Assembly: GCA_002729885.1 (NCBI GenBank)
Contig: PBUB01000004.1
Span: 186,001 to 250,000, forward strand
Source of the DNA: Spirochaetaceae bacterium
GTDB lineage: Bacteria > Spirochaetota > Leptospiria > Leptospirales > Leptonemataceae
Direction of reading: 5' to 3'
Length of the DNA stretch: 64,000 nt
In this document: positions 44,501-52,978 of the stretch, piece by piece
Numbering within the stretch: position 1 is the first letter of the stretch
Layout: every line of letters begins with the position of its first letter
Translations under genes and position numbers: made by a program
Notes under the pieces: model-generated
What the model was told of the DNA's origin: nothing
The model's input: only the letters and a program-made list of their open reading frames with translations
Databases searched by the model: none

Positions 44501-47276
44501 TTTCATTTCTTTCTGAGCCACCAGGCCCTCTGGTTTCAGAAGTTCTATAAACCCGGCGAAATACCTCGATGGTGAGATTGGTGCTTTCGACGCGCTGATT
44601 TTTATTCAGTGCTATAAGCTCAAACCTGGCAGGCTTTCCCGCGGTGGTAAAATATTGCTTTCGTTTGATTCCCGGAAAAACATCATCTGCGAAGATGGTT
44701 GCGGTCTTTGTACTGGTAACTGTGCGATCCCCAAGATCACGCACCTGGTTTTCTACGGTCAAAGTCAGGTGGGGCTTCAGCTCAATTCGGCCTGCATTTT
44801 CAGTATCCAGCACCACCATCTTTTTATGGGCCAGATTGGTCTGAAAGGCATGCTTCATTTCTCCTCTGGAATCCAGAGTACCGTCCAGGCGAGCCACCAG
44901 AGAAGCCGAGGTGGATTCATAGTCGTCATAAACCCAGTCCCCGAATGCAAAGCCCTGAAATCTGGAATCCCGGATATCCATACTCTGTGCATAGATACTG
45001 AGCGTAGATTTTGCACCGGCCATGGGAGCGCCAAACAGATAGACCCCCCTGGCCACCAGATCCAGAGTAGTTCCGCTGGAAACATCGCGAATACCATCGG
45101 TGGAGGCTGAAAACGTGGCCGGTCTGAATTCTTCTACTTGAAACGTAGCCGAAAGATCTCGGTCCGGAAACCCACTGATGGAAGACACCGCCCGGCCCTG
45201 GATTTCCAGAAGCTCGATTCGCACGGTATAATGACCTGTGGGGGCATCTTTTTCGGTTTGCAGGCTCAGATCCACACCCCCTTCCTCTGTTCCTGTAAGG
45301 GTGACATCTTTGATGATCTTACCCCTGGAGTTTCGCACGGTGGCCCGGACTTTTCCCTGCTTCGCATCCAGAGCTTTCAGCTGTCCATGATGTAGAAGGG
45401 AAAGAAATGCTTTAACATGGATCTCTTCACCTGGCCTATACAGTCTGCGGTCAAATTCGATAATACCTTTAAGATCCGGATAGCCTGCCGTGTAATCAAA
45501 GTAGGATGATACGCTCCAGGTGTATCTATAGTGATCCCTGGAGGTAAGGAAAGCCCGGTCTTCTTTTGTGGTGGCCACCACCAGTGTACCTGATGTAAGC
45601 CGATCCTGTTTTCGACCTACCTTGCAGTATCCCTGAGCATCGGTTTCGCAGGCGCCATGCTTGCGATTCAATGTATAGGCATCCACTTTTGCTCCCTTCA
45701 CAGGTTCATTGTCGCTTAACTTATGGACCCATACATGGATACCCATGGGGCTTTCTTTTACGATCATCCCCAGATCTGTGGATTGCAATATGCGATAGGA
45801 GCTTTCTCTGGTCTTTTTATTCTGCCAGTTCAAGGTGTCGGCAGCAACATACACAGCCACCCAGCCTCGATGCTTCTTGTCCAGGTACGGAGAAAAGTCC
45901 ACACCGAAAGTTGCCGCATCCACCGGCTTCAACTTCGTGGGAATCTGCTTTGTCTCATAACTCAGGTTCTTCAAATAAGAACTGGAACTGCTGCTGGCCA
46001 GATATTGCTGGATGTCAGATAGATTCAGAGTACGATGACCCACCGTAAATTCAGGAATGGCTGCCATACTGGCCGGCACCTGCTGTTTCATTTCAGATTC
46101 AATTACTTCGGATGTACCATATCGCATGGAAAAATCCGGACGATAGGCGGGTAGGGTAACCTCAAATTTATGATTCCCGGAGAGCCTGTTACCCATCACA
46201 TCCGTGAGCCCTTCGGAAACATAGATGGTAACCTTCTGCCCCGCTTCTACGGGCCATTCCCGAACAGACATGAATGTAGTTTCATCGCTGTCTGGAGTGC
46301 TTCTGTCCAGAGGAGGTTCGATGCGAATAAATTGCAATGCTTTCGCAGGATCCACTGGATTGTTGAACTGGATTCCTGTAGACCAGGCATCCTGGAAATA
46401 ACCACCTTTCTTTGCAAAGCTCACATGCAGAGGACCGTAGGTCTGATATGTGATGACCGAGTCCTGCTCCAGACCATCGTTTCCACCTTCCGGAGGCAGA
46501 CCCTTCTTCAGGATCACCTGGATCTTAGCATTTCGGGGCAGCTCATCTTCGGGAATGAGACGAACGCTGGATTTATCCGATTCTGAATCATCGTCATCGT
46601 CCATTTTGTAGGTTGCTTTGAAGTCAACTTCGCGCCCGTTGGCCAGAATTCGGCCCATCCTCTGGATATCTCGAAGAGAGACAGGATAGTTGAAATAGAG
46701 CTTGAAATCCTCCTCATAGCGAATTCGATTTCCAGAGTAAGGATAGGAGTAATGAAGCTTCAGAGGAGGGGTGCGAAACCGAAAGGTATAGGCGGCCTTC
46801 ATCTTCTTTCCGTTCAGCGCTTCCTGGACTGGCACGGTTACTTTGTAGGAGGAACCCGGTTTCAGGGGCTCATCCGGAATGAAAGCAGCTACCCGGGTGC
46901 CATACCATCGAATATCGCCTTTGATGGCAGGTTCAATCGTGAAGCACTCTCGTTTGGTTTCCTGGACTCGCCCCAGGGGAACCATGGGATGATTGAATAC
47001 AACTACTATCTCTTGATCCAGCTGCGCTGTTTCCAGGAGTCCATCCGGACTTGCTTGAATAACCTGAAGAATCTCTGGATTGGGTGGCTCCGGCTCCTGA
47101 AGTGGATTCGAAATGGCCGCAGGCAGTGCCTGAAGCGGAGAATCCACAGCTTTCCACAGTCCCAGCAGGAGAATGCAGAAAAAGCCAGATAGAAATACAA
47201 AAAGAACGGCGGGCACGATTCCCGCTTTTCCATAGGTTTTAAAGTAGGCTCGGATAGGAGCAATGGGTTTGAGCAT
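41523..47276 (-). CDS. yfhM: Bacterial alpha-2-macroglobulin
   Basis: Giant periplasmic protease trap of 1917 residues. ATG at 47276 has AGGA six bases ahead; the frame continues 103 codons upstream through the divergent gene, but that part is antisense overlap. One N-terminal membrane helix (about 20-45) anchors it, in place of the lipobox of E. coli YfhM. It has MG-type beta domains throughout, A2M motif FRLPDNLTTFRFMAMA, and the thioester CLEQ at about residue 1428 in PYLCLEQRSSAYL, so the covalent trap seems intact. Tandem with pbpC fits guarding peptidoglycan repair when the envelope is breached. Confidence 0.93.
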   Translation of the reverse strand: MLKPIAPIRAYFKTYGKAGIVPAVLFVFLSGFFCILLLGLWKAVDSPLQALPAAISNPLQEPEPPNPEILQVIQASPDGLLETAQLDQEIVVVFNHPMVPLGRVQETKRECFTIEPAIKGDIRWYGTRVAAFIPDEPLKPGSSYKVTVPVQEALNGKKMKAAYTFRFRTPPLKLHYSYPYSGNRIRYEEDFKLYFNYPVSLRDIQRMGRILANGREVDFKATYKMDDDDDSESDKSSVRLIPEDELPRNAKIQVILKKGLPPEGGNDGLEQDSVITYQTYGPLHVSFAKKGGYFQDAWSTGIQFNNPVDPAKALQFIRIEPPLDRSTPDSDETTFMSVREWPVEAGQKVTIYVSEGLTDVMGNRLSGNHKFEVTLPAYRPDFSMRYGTSEVIESEMKQQVPASMAAIPEFTVGHRTLNLSDIQQYLASSSSSSYLKNLSYETKQIPTKLKPVDAATFGVDFSPYLDKKHRGWVAVYVAADTLNWQNKKTRESSYRILQSTDLGMIVKESPMGIHVWVHKLSDNEPVKGAKVDAYTLNRKHGACETDAQGYCKVGRKQDRLTSGTLVVATTKEDRAFLTSRDHYRYTWSVSSYFDYTAGYPDLKGIIEFDRRLYRPGEEIHVKAFLSLLHHGQLKALDAKQGKVRATVRNSRGKIIKDVTLTGTEEGGVDLSLQTEKDAPTGHYTVRIELLEIQGRAVSSISGFPDRDLSATFQVEEFRPATFSASTDGIRDVSSGTTLDLVARGVYLFGAPMAGAKSTLSIYAQSMDIRDSRFQGFAFGDWVYDDYESTSASLVARLDGTLDSRGEMKHAFQTNLAHKKMVVLDTENAGRIELKPHLTLTVENQVRDLGDRTVTSTKTATIFADDVFPGIKRKQYFTTAGKPARFELIALNKNQRVESTNLTIEVFRRVYRTSETRGPGGSERNETTETLQRVKKESLSTGKTPVEFSFVPEEAGVYFIVARTSSGAFARVPFYVGGAGYGYWSLSQDDRIELIPEQTDYKPGDTARILIQSPYKDATAIVTVEREKVFEQRTVKITSSAQSIEIPIKGEYLPEIHVGVMLIRPRTDAKPTRTEDPGKPQFKMGMVRLNVSSEQKRIPLVIKTSCDPCKPGMEVTTTIRTAPNAEVALSVADRAVLDLLNYHFSDPVEAMYSGWPLGVRVLENRGSIIEQLLLATKGDSPGGGGDEDDSGGFGLDGDQASRRNFKYTAYWNPKLKANNKGEIQFTFRLPDNLTTFRFMAMAARDGGYGKSDYEIQVRRDVVIQKLVPRFIRPGDRLELGSLVINSTGIKKDLRVEMKLPGLQCENPLNRNLTIAAGETAEATETCWLPTPQKKEKLPASGTELKGSFSALDGQQRLDAMEFSFPVLIERYREAFATTGMATKDQKGEEFISIPDPDKYPAEVSMQLSSTVLQAMEGAFYYFENYPYLCLEQRSSAYLVSLVTPDRFLPDNFMGQYSKSQLEDLVLKSLPEFQNSDGGFRLWKDNSTARSSPYTTAYVFLVLQEAQKRGRPISARTMAQAEAYLRNYAKNPDRDFRAYLLETLALINYVLRDRPVAGVADYLVKHSDELSLRASAYLLLSDLESGAITLDAAVSEKLLTRFQNQVRWNARRAELQERTSFSYSRAFYSDEGTIALWLRVLTYWKPQHPLVPRLVQSVIVRNPHTSSSHSEALMALSLATYHEKVEKSADTEFSIRIGDKSVFDGELTDKKSESLHKLSAEELKKFYTGSMKSLDFVSKGPGQLYYTTWMQYSLPPLRPEPADEGIEVQRTIQPLDQVLGRGSTKPFAAGEDEMKRGQIYLVRITVTTARPLSHFILRDPLPSHSEIVNTGFATESFAGSGLTGHSSPDGYWWASPAMTDYRDDAFEVVQTYLPAGAHQYVYLIRPLFRGKALYPAASAYSMYEPEIFGRSADAIQVVE

Positions 47277-47379
47277 AATTTTTCCTGTAATTGCAGGATT
47301 GGGCCGATATTTAGACTGTATGCAACCGTATTCGGGGAAATTCTTTTTTGCACTGGCCAGCCATTTTTCAAGGAAATCT

Positions 47380-48348
47380 TTGTTCTCTCGGGTCGCAGTC
47401 ATGTGCCTGGGTGCCGGTCTTCTGGTATCTCTTCCTTTCCCGGCTCCATTTTCCGGAAGCTCGTCCGCTGTTCGCGCTGAATCTCCGGATTTCTCCAACA
47501 TGGGAGACCTCCTGGAGACCAACCGCGCAGACATGGAGTTTATCAATATTGCACTTAGCAATCTGCCGGTGACTCCGGAAAACAATCAACAGCCTTCCGA
47601 AGGAATGCAAACCGGTCTGGATCTAAAGGAGAAGCTCAGCGAAAAAATGAAAATGGCGGTGGAGCATGATTTCTTCGCCGGCATCTACTATCTTCAGGGA
47701 AAATACGGACATACCTATCGAGAGCTGAGCACATCCAGAAACCTGCTACAGCAGATTTATCGTGAAATACTGGAATATTATATCGATGGCACCTGGGTTC
47801 TGCTGGAGTCCGCTGCACCCATCATTCTGCGAACTCAGGATGCCAAATCCAAGCACTTCCTGCAACTGGGTTTTCGAGACCTGGAATCATCCCGATTGTT
47901 TCATCAGAGAGGAAGCAACATCGGAAAGAAGCTGTACACGAATCAGATCAACTTCTACAAGCAGGGCATAAAGCGGGTCCGGCGCGCACGAAAATACGGT
48001 GTACTGGCCATTCTGGAATCCAGGACCCCGGTGGAAGAAAAGAAAGAATACCAGTACGTAAGCTACGATGAAGTGCGAAATCCTTCCATCACGGAAGATG
48101 TTAAGGAATACGATCGAGTTTTGAACAAGATGATTGGTTTGATCAGTCGTCAGCTGGTGGATGCTACGATCCAATCTTCCACTCGGGGTTATCCTCTGGA
48201 GCTGGATCTAATTGAAATGCACCAGGATAATTTTGGAGCCATCATTCCGGACCATCCGCATCTTCTAAATCGATTTCTTTCGGAAGTGGAAACCGCCAAA
48301 TTTCATGAGCGGCAGAAACTACCGGATCGGAGTCGCCCGTCTCGCTAA
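47380..48348 (+). CDS. Secreted helical protein of unknown function
   Basis: Not recognised. The open frame starts earlier (47263) but would overlap the divergent alpha-2-macroglobulin start. A TTG at 47380 has AAGGA five bases ahead and gives a good signal peptide (FSRVAVMCLGAGLLVSL, then SAVRA / ESPD), so I choose it: 322 residues. The mature part is mostly helical and charged, with many Tyr and Arg (KYGHTYRELSTSRNLLQQIY, REILEYYIDGTWVLLES, IKRVRRARKYGVLAILESR). No lipobox or membrane anchor. Head-to-head with the macroglobulin gene about 100 bp apart, so promoters may be shared. Confidence 0.75.
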   Translation: MFSRVAVMCLGAGLLVSLPFPAPFSGSSSAVRAESPDFSNMGDLLETNRADMEFINIALSNLPVTPENNQQPSEGMQTGLDLKEKLSEKMKMAVEHDFFAGIYYLQGKYGHTYRELSTSRNLLQQIYREILEYYIDGTWVLLESAAPIILRTQDAKSKHFLQLGFRDLESSRLFHQRGSNIGKKLYTNQINFYKQGIKRVRRARKYGVLAILESRTPVEEKKEYQYVSYDEVRNPSITEDVKEYDRVLNKMIGLISRQLVDATIQSSTRGYPLELDLIEMHQDNFGAIIPDHPHLLNRFLSEVETAKFHERQKLPDRSRPSR

Positions 48349-48487
48349 CATATAGGCGCCAGACAGCGCTGGCCGGCTGGCCGATAGGGAACGAAGGCAG
48401 CAATGCGTACTCAGCACTGGCCTGGGTCCGTCCGGTTATCTAGAAAGAATATTTGCATGCCTGCCGTTTGTCAGGCACAGTTGCGTT

Positions 48488-48709
48488 ATGGGCAAAACCT
48501 TGATGATTGCAGGAGCCATCCTTTTTGGTATGGGGTTATTGTTCTATCTGGGTGCTCGCTTCGAGGGTCCCTTTAGCTGGCTGGGCCGATTGCCTGGCGA
48601 CATTCGGATAGAGAAAGAAAACTTTTCCTTTTATTTACCTATTACCACCAGCATACTCATCAGTCTGATTCTTTCCGGTCTGTTTTATCTGATTTCGCGG
48701 ATGCGCTAA
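48488..48709 (+). CDS. DUF2905 small membrane protein
   Basis: 73 residues with two membrane helices and the conserved loop WLGRLPGDIRIEKENFSFY followed by LPITTSILISLILS, which define DUF2905. Function unknown in all bacteria. It is convergent with the membrane protein/helicase pair and probably a single-gene unit. Confidence 0.88.
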   Translation: MGKTLMIAGAILFGMGLLFYLGARFEGPFSWLGRLPGDIRIEKENFSFYLPITTSILISLILSGLFYLISRMR

Positions 48710-48754
48710 TGCAATGCGCTTTTCGGAGGGAAACGGGTAAATAGCAATCGCGGA

Positions 48755-49165
48755 CTATTCAGATCCGGCACCGGGTCCGCCGGATCCGGGTCTACCTTCC
48801 GAATCACGCCGGCCCAGAAGCAGATTCAAGCTGGATTCAACAATGGTGGTGCCGGATTTTGTCATGGCCCGCACGGTATCTTCCACCATCTGGCCCGAAA
48901 GTGCATCGGTAATTGCTTCTTTGAAGCCTGATCGCACCTCTTCTTTGAATCTGGGAAGCATGGTTTCGCCGGCTTCTTCTACGCCTTCTTTCAAACGAGT
49001 CTTTACAATCTCTGCGTATTCATCCAGTTCTTCTTCCAGCTTGGCCGCCACCCTGGATCTGTAATAGTAATAGAATGCCAGTCCAGTGAGTATGGCACTT
49101 AGAACAGCTGTAAATACACAGGCAGCAAATAAAACCAGATAGAATTCCAGGCCCAGAGCGCTCAT
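48755..49165 (-). CDS. Single-pass membrane protein with long helix
   Basis: 136 residues: one N-terminal membrane helix (about 8-35), a long amphipathic charged helix (VAAKLEEELDEYAEIVKTRL, MLPRFKEEVRSGFKEAITDA) and a Gly/Pro/Ser tail (GRPGSGGPGAGSE). No family recognised; coiled-coil-like membrane anchor. ATG overlaps the helicase stop by four bases, so it is coupled to it. A 7-bp inverted repeat (GATCCGG/CCGGATC, 48762-48786) lies over its last codons. Confidence 0.7.
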   Translation of the reverse strand: MSALGLEFYLVLFAACVFTAVLSAILTGLAFYYYYRSRVAAKLEEELDEYAEIVKTRLKEGVEEAGETMLPRFKEEVRSGFKEAITDALSGQMVEDTVRAMTKSGTTIVESSLNLLLGRRDSEGRPGSGGPGAGSE

Positions 49166-51246
49166 AGACTTACTTTGAGATTATTTCGAAGATCGGTCAA
49201 CCATTCTTCCATCTCATCTCTTTTCCTCTCCGCCACCTGAGTTACGCTGTGATCTTCCCGATCCAGAAGCTCTTCCGGGATTTCATCCAGAAATCGCGAT
49301 GGCTCCTTTTCTTCGGTTTCTCCAAATCTTCGCCGGGTGCGACTGGCAGTCAAAAAAAGCTTTTTCATGGCTCTCGTAATGCCCACATAGCAGAGCCTTC
49401 GTTCTTCTTCCAGGGCGGCCTCGGGATTGTCGGATTCGGAAATGGATCGTTCCCCGGGAAAGATCCCTTCCATCATTCCCGTAAGAAATACCGTGGGGAA
49501 CTCCAGACCTTTGGAAAGATGCAAAGTGAGCAATTGGACTCGGCCCCGTGGATTATCATCGTCCTCATCGCTGGCCTGCAGGCTTATTCGAGCCAGAAAA
49601 TCAAACAATCCGGGAGGAGTGGAATCCTCCCAGTTACTTTCAAAAAAGGCCAGCATGTTGGTTAGCTCAGAAAGATTGAGCATTCTTGCCCGAACCGCAT
49701 TCTCATCGGAGCCTTCTCGCATGAATTCATGTTCCCAGTTCAATTCCTGGATCATGGTAGATAGCACTGGCGCCAGCTTTCTGGCCCTGGAGAATTCCTT
49801 TTTATATTTCTCTATAAACTCCACGAATTCGTAGATTGCGCTTACCTGTTTGGAAGGAATGCCCTGAATCAACCCGGGCGTGGAGCCAATGCGCTCCAGG
49901 GCATGAAAGAAATCCGGCCGCTTCATACCGCTGGCATCCGCTTCCTCTGCCATACTCTGCAAAAATGCACCGATCTTCTGTACGCTTCCCTCGCCAATCC
50001 CCCGGCGGGGCCGATTCAGTATGCGAAGCAACGAGATTTCATCACTGCGATTTGCAATTACACGCAGATAGGCAAGGAGATCCTTAACTTCCTTTCGATC
50101 AAAGAATTTATAGCCGCCCACAACATGATGTGGGATCTGAAGCTTGCGCAATTCCTGTTCGAAGGCCCTGGATTGAAAGTTTGTGCGATATAGAATGGCA
50201 AAGTCTCCAGGGTTCTGGGCGGCATGAATGATTCGATTCTGGATGATGTCGGCCACCATCATGGCTTCCTGCTCTTCGTCTTCGGCCATGATTACAGAAA
50301 TCTGCTCTCCTTCTTCGCCGGTGGCTCGCAGGGTTTTTTGCACACGCTTGGAATTATTGGCAATTACGGCATTGGCCGCAGAGAGGATTCTGGAGGAGGA
50401 TCTATAGTTGTGTTCCAGTCTTACAATTTTTGCATCCGGAAAATCGGTCTGAAAGTTCTGGATAATACCTACATCTGCGCCGCGCCATCCATAGATGGAC
50501 TGATCATCGTCGCCCACAACGCAAAGATTCTTTTCATCGCCCACCAGCGATAAAAGCAATTCGTACTGAGTAGGGTTTGTATCCTGGAACTCATCGATCA
50601 TGAAATATCTGAATCTGCGTCGGTATTTATCCAGGATTTCCGGATACTCTTTAAAAATGCGCGAAGGTAGTAGAATCAAATCATCGAAGTCCACTGCATT
50701 CAGGGATTTCAGACTTGCGTGATAGCGTTCGTAGACATCGCAGAAAAAACCGGCGGATACTGGCAAGCTGCGGCTCCCGGCCCAGTCCTCATGATGCATG
50801 TTGGAATTCTTGCACAGAGATACCATGAAAGGCATGGAGTCTTCTTTAACCTGATCCGGATCCAGCTTCAAATCACGATAGATGCTGGCATAGAGCTGCA
50901 GCCCATCATCGGAATCCAGGATAGAAAAAGGATCCCGATAACCCAGAACCCGAATCTCCTTTTGAAGTATTCGATTTCCCAGAGCATGAAACGTGGACAG
51001 AACCATTCCGCGCAAAGCTTTACTACCCACCATCTTCTGTAGACGATGCTTCATTTCTCGAGCGCTCTTGTTGGTAAACGAAACAGCAACAATGCAGGAT
51101 GAGGCGATTCCCTGACCCAGCATATGTTGAATCCGATGCGTAATGACGCGGGTTTTCCCGCTGCCGGCCCCGGCAAAAATAAGCAGGGGTCCGCGGATAT
51201 GATTTACAGCTTCCGCCTGGTGGGGATTAAGCCGGGGACCGGACAC
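49162..51246 (-). CDS. pcrA: UvrD/Rep/PcrA family DNA helicase
   Basis: Superfamily 1A 3'-5' helicase, 694 residues. Motifs: Q-motif LNPHQAEAV, Walker A AGAGSGKTR (25-33), Walker B IDEFQDTNPTQYELL, motif III VGDDDQSIYGWRGAD, motif IV LEHNYRSS, motif V VQLLTLHLSKGLEFPTVFL, motif VI EERRLCYVGITRAM. All core motifs are present. By length it could be Rep, PcrA or UvrD; symbol is provisional. Downstream it is fused in translation to a small membrane protein. Confidence 0.93.
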   Translation of the reverse strand: MSGPRLNPHQAEAVNHIRGPLLIFAGAGSGKTRVITHRIQHMLGQGIASSCIVAVSFTNKSAREMKHRLQKMVGSKALRGMVLSTFHALGNRILQKEIRVLGYRDPFSILDSDDGLQLYASIYRDLKLDPDQVKEDSMPFMVSLCKNSNMHHEDWAGSRSLPVSAGFFCDVYERYHASLKSLNAVDFDDLILLPSRIFKEYPEILDKYRRRFRYFMIDEFQDTNPTQYELLLSLVGDEKNLCVVGDDDQSIYGWRGADVGIIQNFQTDFPDAKIVRLEHNYRSSSRILSAANAVIANNSKRVQKTLRATGEEGEQISVIMAEDEEQEAMMVADIIQNRIIHAAQNPGDFAILYRTNFQSRAFEQELRKLQIPHHVVGGYKFFDRKEVKDLLAYLRVIANRSDEISLLRILNRPRRGIGEGSVQKIGAFLQSMAEEADASGMKRPDFFHALERIGSTPGLIQGIPSKQVSAIYEFVEFIEKYKKEFSRARKLAPVLSTMIQELNWEHEFMREGSDENAVRARMLNLSELTNMLAFFESNWEDSTPPGLFDFLARISLQASDEDDDNPRGRVQLLTLHLSKGLEFPTVFLTGMMEGIFPGERSISESDNPEAALEEERRLCYVGITRAMKKLFLTASRTRRRFGETEEKEPSRFLDEIPEELLDREDHSVTQVAERKRDEMEEWLTDLRNNLKVSL

Positions 51247-51389
51247 AAATATCAGGTGACATAATGCAAGCCTACTCAGTCAATAGAGAAATCCTGAATC
51301 CACAGAAAAGAGTGAGATGACAGCGGGCCTGCACTTCGTATTTCCGGGCAGGCGAATCCGTCTCACAAACCCCATCATCCAGATCTAGA

Positions 51390-52763
51390 ATGAAATCCTA
51401 TCTATCTCAATTCCTGGCCAGAGAAGGATCCCCGCGTCTGGGGCTTCTGGCCAATCAGACAGCATACAGCCTGGCAGAGCAGGCCTATAGCTTCCAGATC
51501 ATGGCTTCCAGAGCCCGGTTTTTGCGCGTATTTCTTCCGGAGCATGGCCTCTTCGCCGAGCTTCAGGATCAGGTGGGCCTGGAAGAAACCCGGGCCTATG
51601 AGGCCTATCTCAGGGTCGAGGAGCGCAAGCGGACCGAGTTTCTATCTCTATATGGATTTCAGGAAAACAGCCTCAGACCAGATCCTCAAAAGCTTTCCGA
51701 TCTGGACTGGCTGGTTGTGGATCTTCAGGATGTAGGCAGTCGCTACTATACATTTCTAACAACTCTCTATTACTGTCTGCAGGTGATCCATGAGCTTCGT
51801 CAGCAGGGGGCCGGAATTCGATGCCTGGTTCTGGATCGCCCCAACCCCATTGGCCGTCTGGTGGAAGGAACGGTGCTGGAAGCGGACTATGAAAGCTTTG
51901 TGGGTCTTCCAGGTGTGATTCATCGCCATGGGCTCAGTACAGGGGAAATGGCCAGGCTATTTGCCTCATGGCTCAACCTGGATGCGGATGCTCTGGAAAT
52001 TGGTATAGAAGAGCATAATTCCCGCGCTACATCCGCTGCATCTGCAACATCCGCCGGGCCAGAAAGCATGTTGAAATCAGGATCAGCCTCGGAAAGTCTG
52101 GATGACCATCCAGAGACCTCCAGCGCGAACTTCAGGAATATCCCCGGGACTTCCCGCGATCTCTATTCCGGTTTTTCTATCTATCCTTCGCCGAATATGC
52201 CCACGGTCGATACAGCTCTTGTATACCCGGGACAATGCCTTCTGGAAGGAACCAATCTGAGCGAAGGCCGGGGCTCCACCCGTCCTTTTGAAATCTTTGG
52301 AGCACCTTTCCTGGGCCCTTTAATGGAAAATGCGAATCTTTTTCTGCCCGGCGCTGTTCTCAGACCCCTGCGCTTTCTGCCTACCTTTCACAAACATGGA
52401 GGCGAAATCTGCGAAGGGTTTCAGATCCATGTTCTGTCGGATGAGTATGCGCCCCTGTTTTGCTCTCTTCGGATTCTTCGCTGGATTCGTAGCAGGATTC
52501 CGGAGTTCGAATGGAAGACCGGTGTATATGAGTTTCGCTCGGATCGTCCGGCCATTGAGTTACTGGCCGGAGATCCACTCTTACTTGACTATCTGCGAAG
52601 CAGTGCGGAGCCAGCCATGGACCAACTGGACGAACCGGACCTGGCCATTCTGGAGTATATGTCTGTGGCGGAGTCCAGATGGATGGAACACACCGCCTTC
52701 CTCTGGGGAGGCGATAGCTGTTTGCATTCCAGTTCTGCCAGACTGCTCAGGAAGTATGCATGA
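51390..52763 (+). CDS. NamZ-family (DUF1343, GH171) muramidase-like protein
   Basis: 457 residues. The DUF1343/YbbC family contains NamZ, an exo-beta-N-acetylmuramidase used in peptidoglycan recycling. Motifs: LGLLANQTA, FLPEHGLF, VVDLQDVGSRYYTF, LDRPNPIG, HRHGLSTGEMA, SPNMPTVDTALVYPG and GTNLSEGRGSTRPFE. No signal peptide is seen, so it acts in the cytosol or is exported by another route. A Ser/Ala/Glu low-complexity stretch of some 35 residues (about 212-250) interrupts the region where the family usually has a short loop. Confidence 0.88.
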   Translation: MKSYLSQFLAREGSPRLGLLANQTAYSLAEQAYSFQIMASRARFLRVFLPEHGLFAELQDQVGLEETRAYEAYLRVEERKRTEFLSLYGFQENSLRPDPQKLSDLDWLVVDLQDVGSRYYTFLTTLYYCLQVIHELRQQGAGIRCLVLDRPNPIGRLVEGTVLEADYESFVGLPGVIHRHGLSTGEMARLFASWLNLDADALEIGIEEHNSRATSAASATSAGPESMLKSGSASESLDDHPETSSANFRNIPGTSRDLYSGFSIYPSPNMPTVDTALVYPGQCLLEGTNLSEGRGSTRPFEIFGAPFLGPLMENANLFLPGAVLRPLRFLPTFHKHGGEICEGFQIHVLSDEYAPLFCSLRILRWIRSRIPEFEWKTGVYEFRSDRPAIELLAGDPLLLDYLRSSAEPAMDQLDEPDLAILEYMSVAESRWMEHTAFLWGGDSCLHSSSARLLRKYA

Positions 52764-52978
52764 ACCCGATGAGCCTTGCGAGATTCAATAGAGAGCTCAG
52801 CCCTGGCTTTCCCTGGATTGTAAGGGTGCCTGCAGCGACCTTTCTTTTTGAAGCCTCGGGCCGGGGAGATTACCATCACCTCTCCAGGAAATATCTGGAG
52901 ATCTCTCCCACAGAGAAAACACCGATTCTCAGTTACTCGAAGCCTGAATCAAACCAGCGAAACCAGAAGGAATCCTGA
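52760..52978 (+). CDS. Possible small coupled protein (72 residues)
   Basis: ATG overlaps the NamZ-family stop by four bases, like other true gene pairs here. The product (MNPMSLARFNRELSPGF, then VRVPAATFLFEASGRGDYH) is not recognised. Its last 46 bp overlap the convergent lipoprotein gene. It may be a real small gene, the remnant of a longer one, or chance. Confidence 0.35.
   Translation: MNPMSLARFNRELSPGFPWIVRVPAATFLFEASGRGDYHHLSRKYLEISPTEKTPILSYSKPESNQRNQKES

Noticed and set aside
47277-47585. 103-codon upstream extension of the macroglobulin gene
   Set aside because: It is antisense to the divergent secreted-protein gene, and a good SD and membrane helix follow the ATG at 47276.
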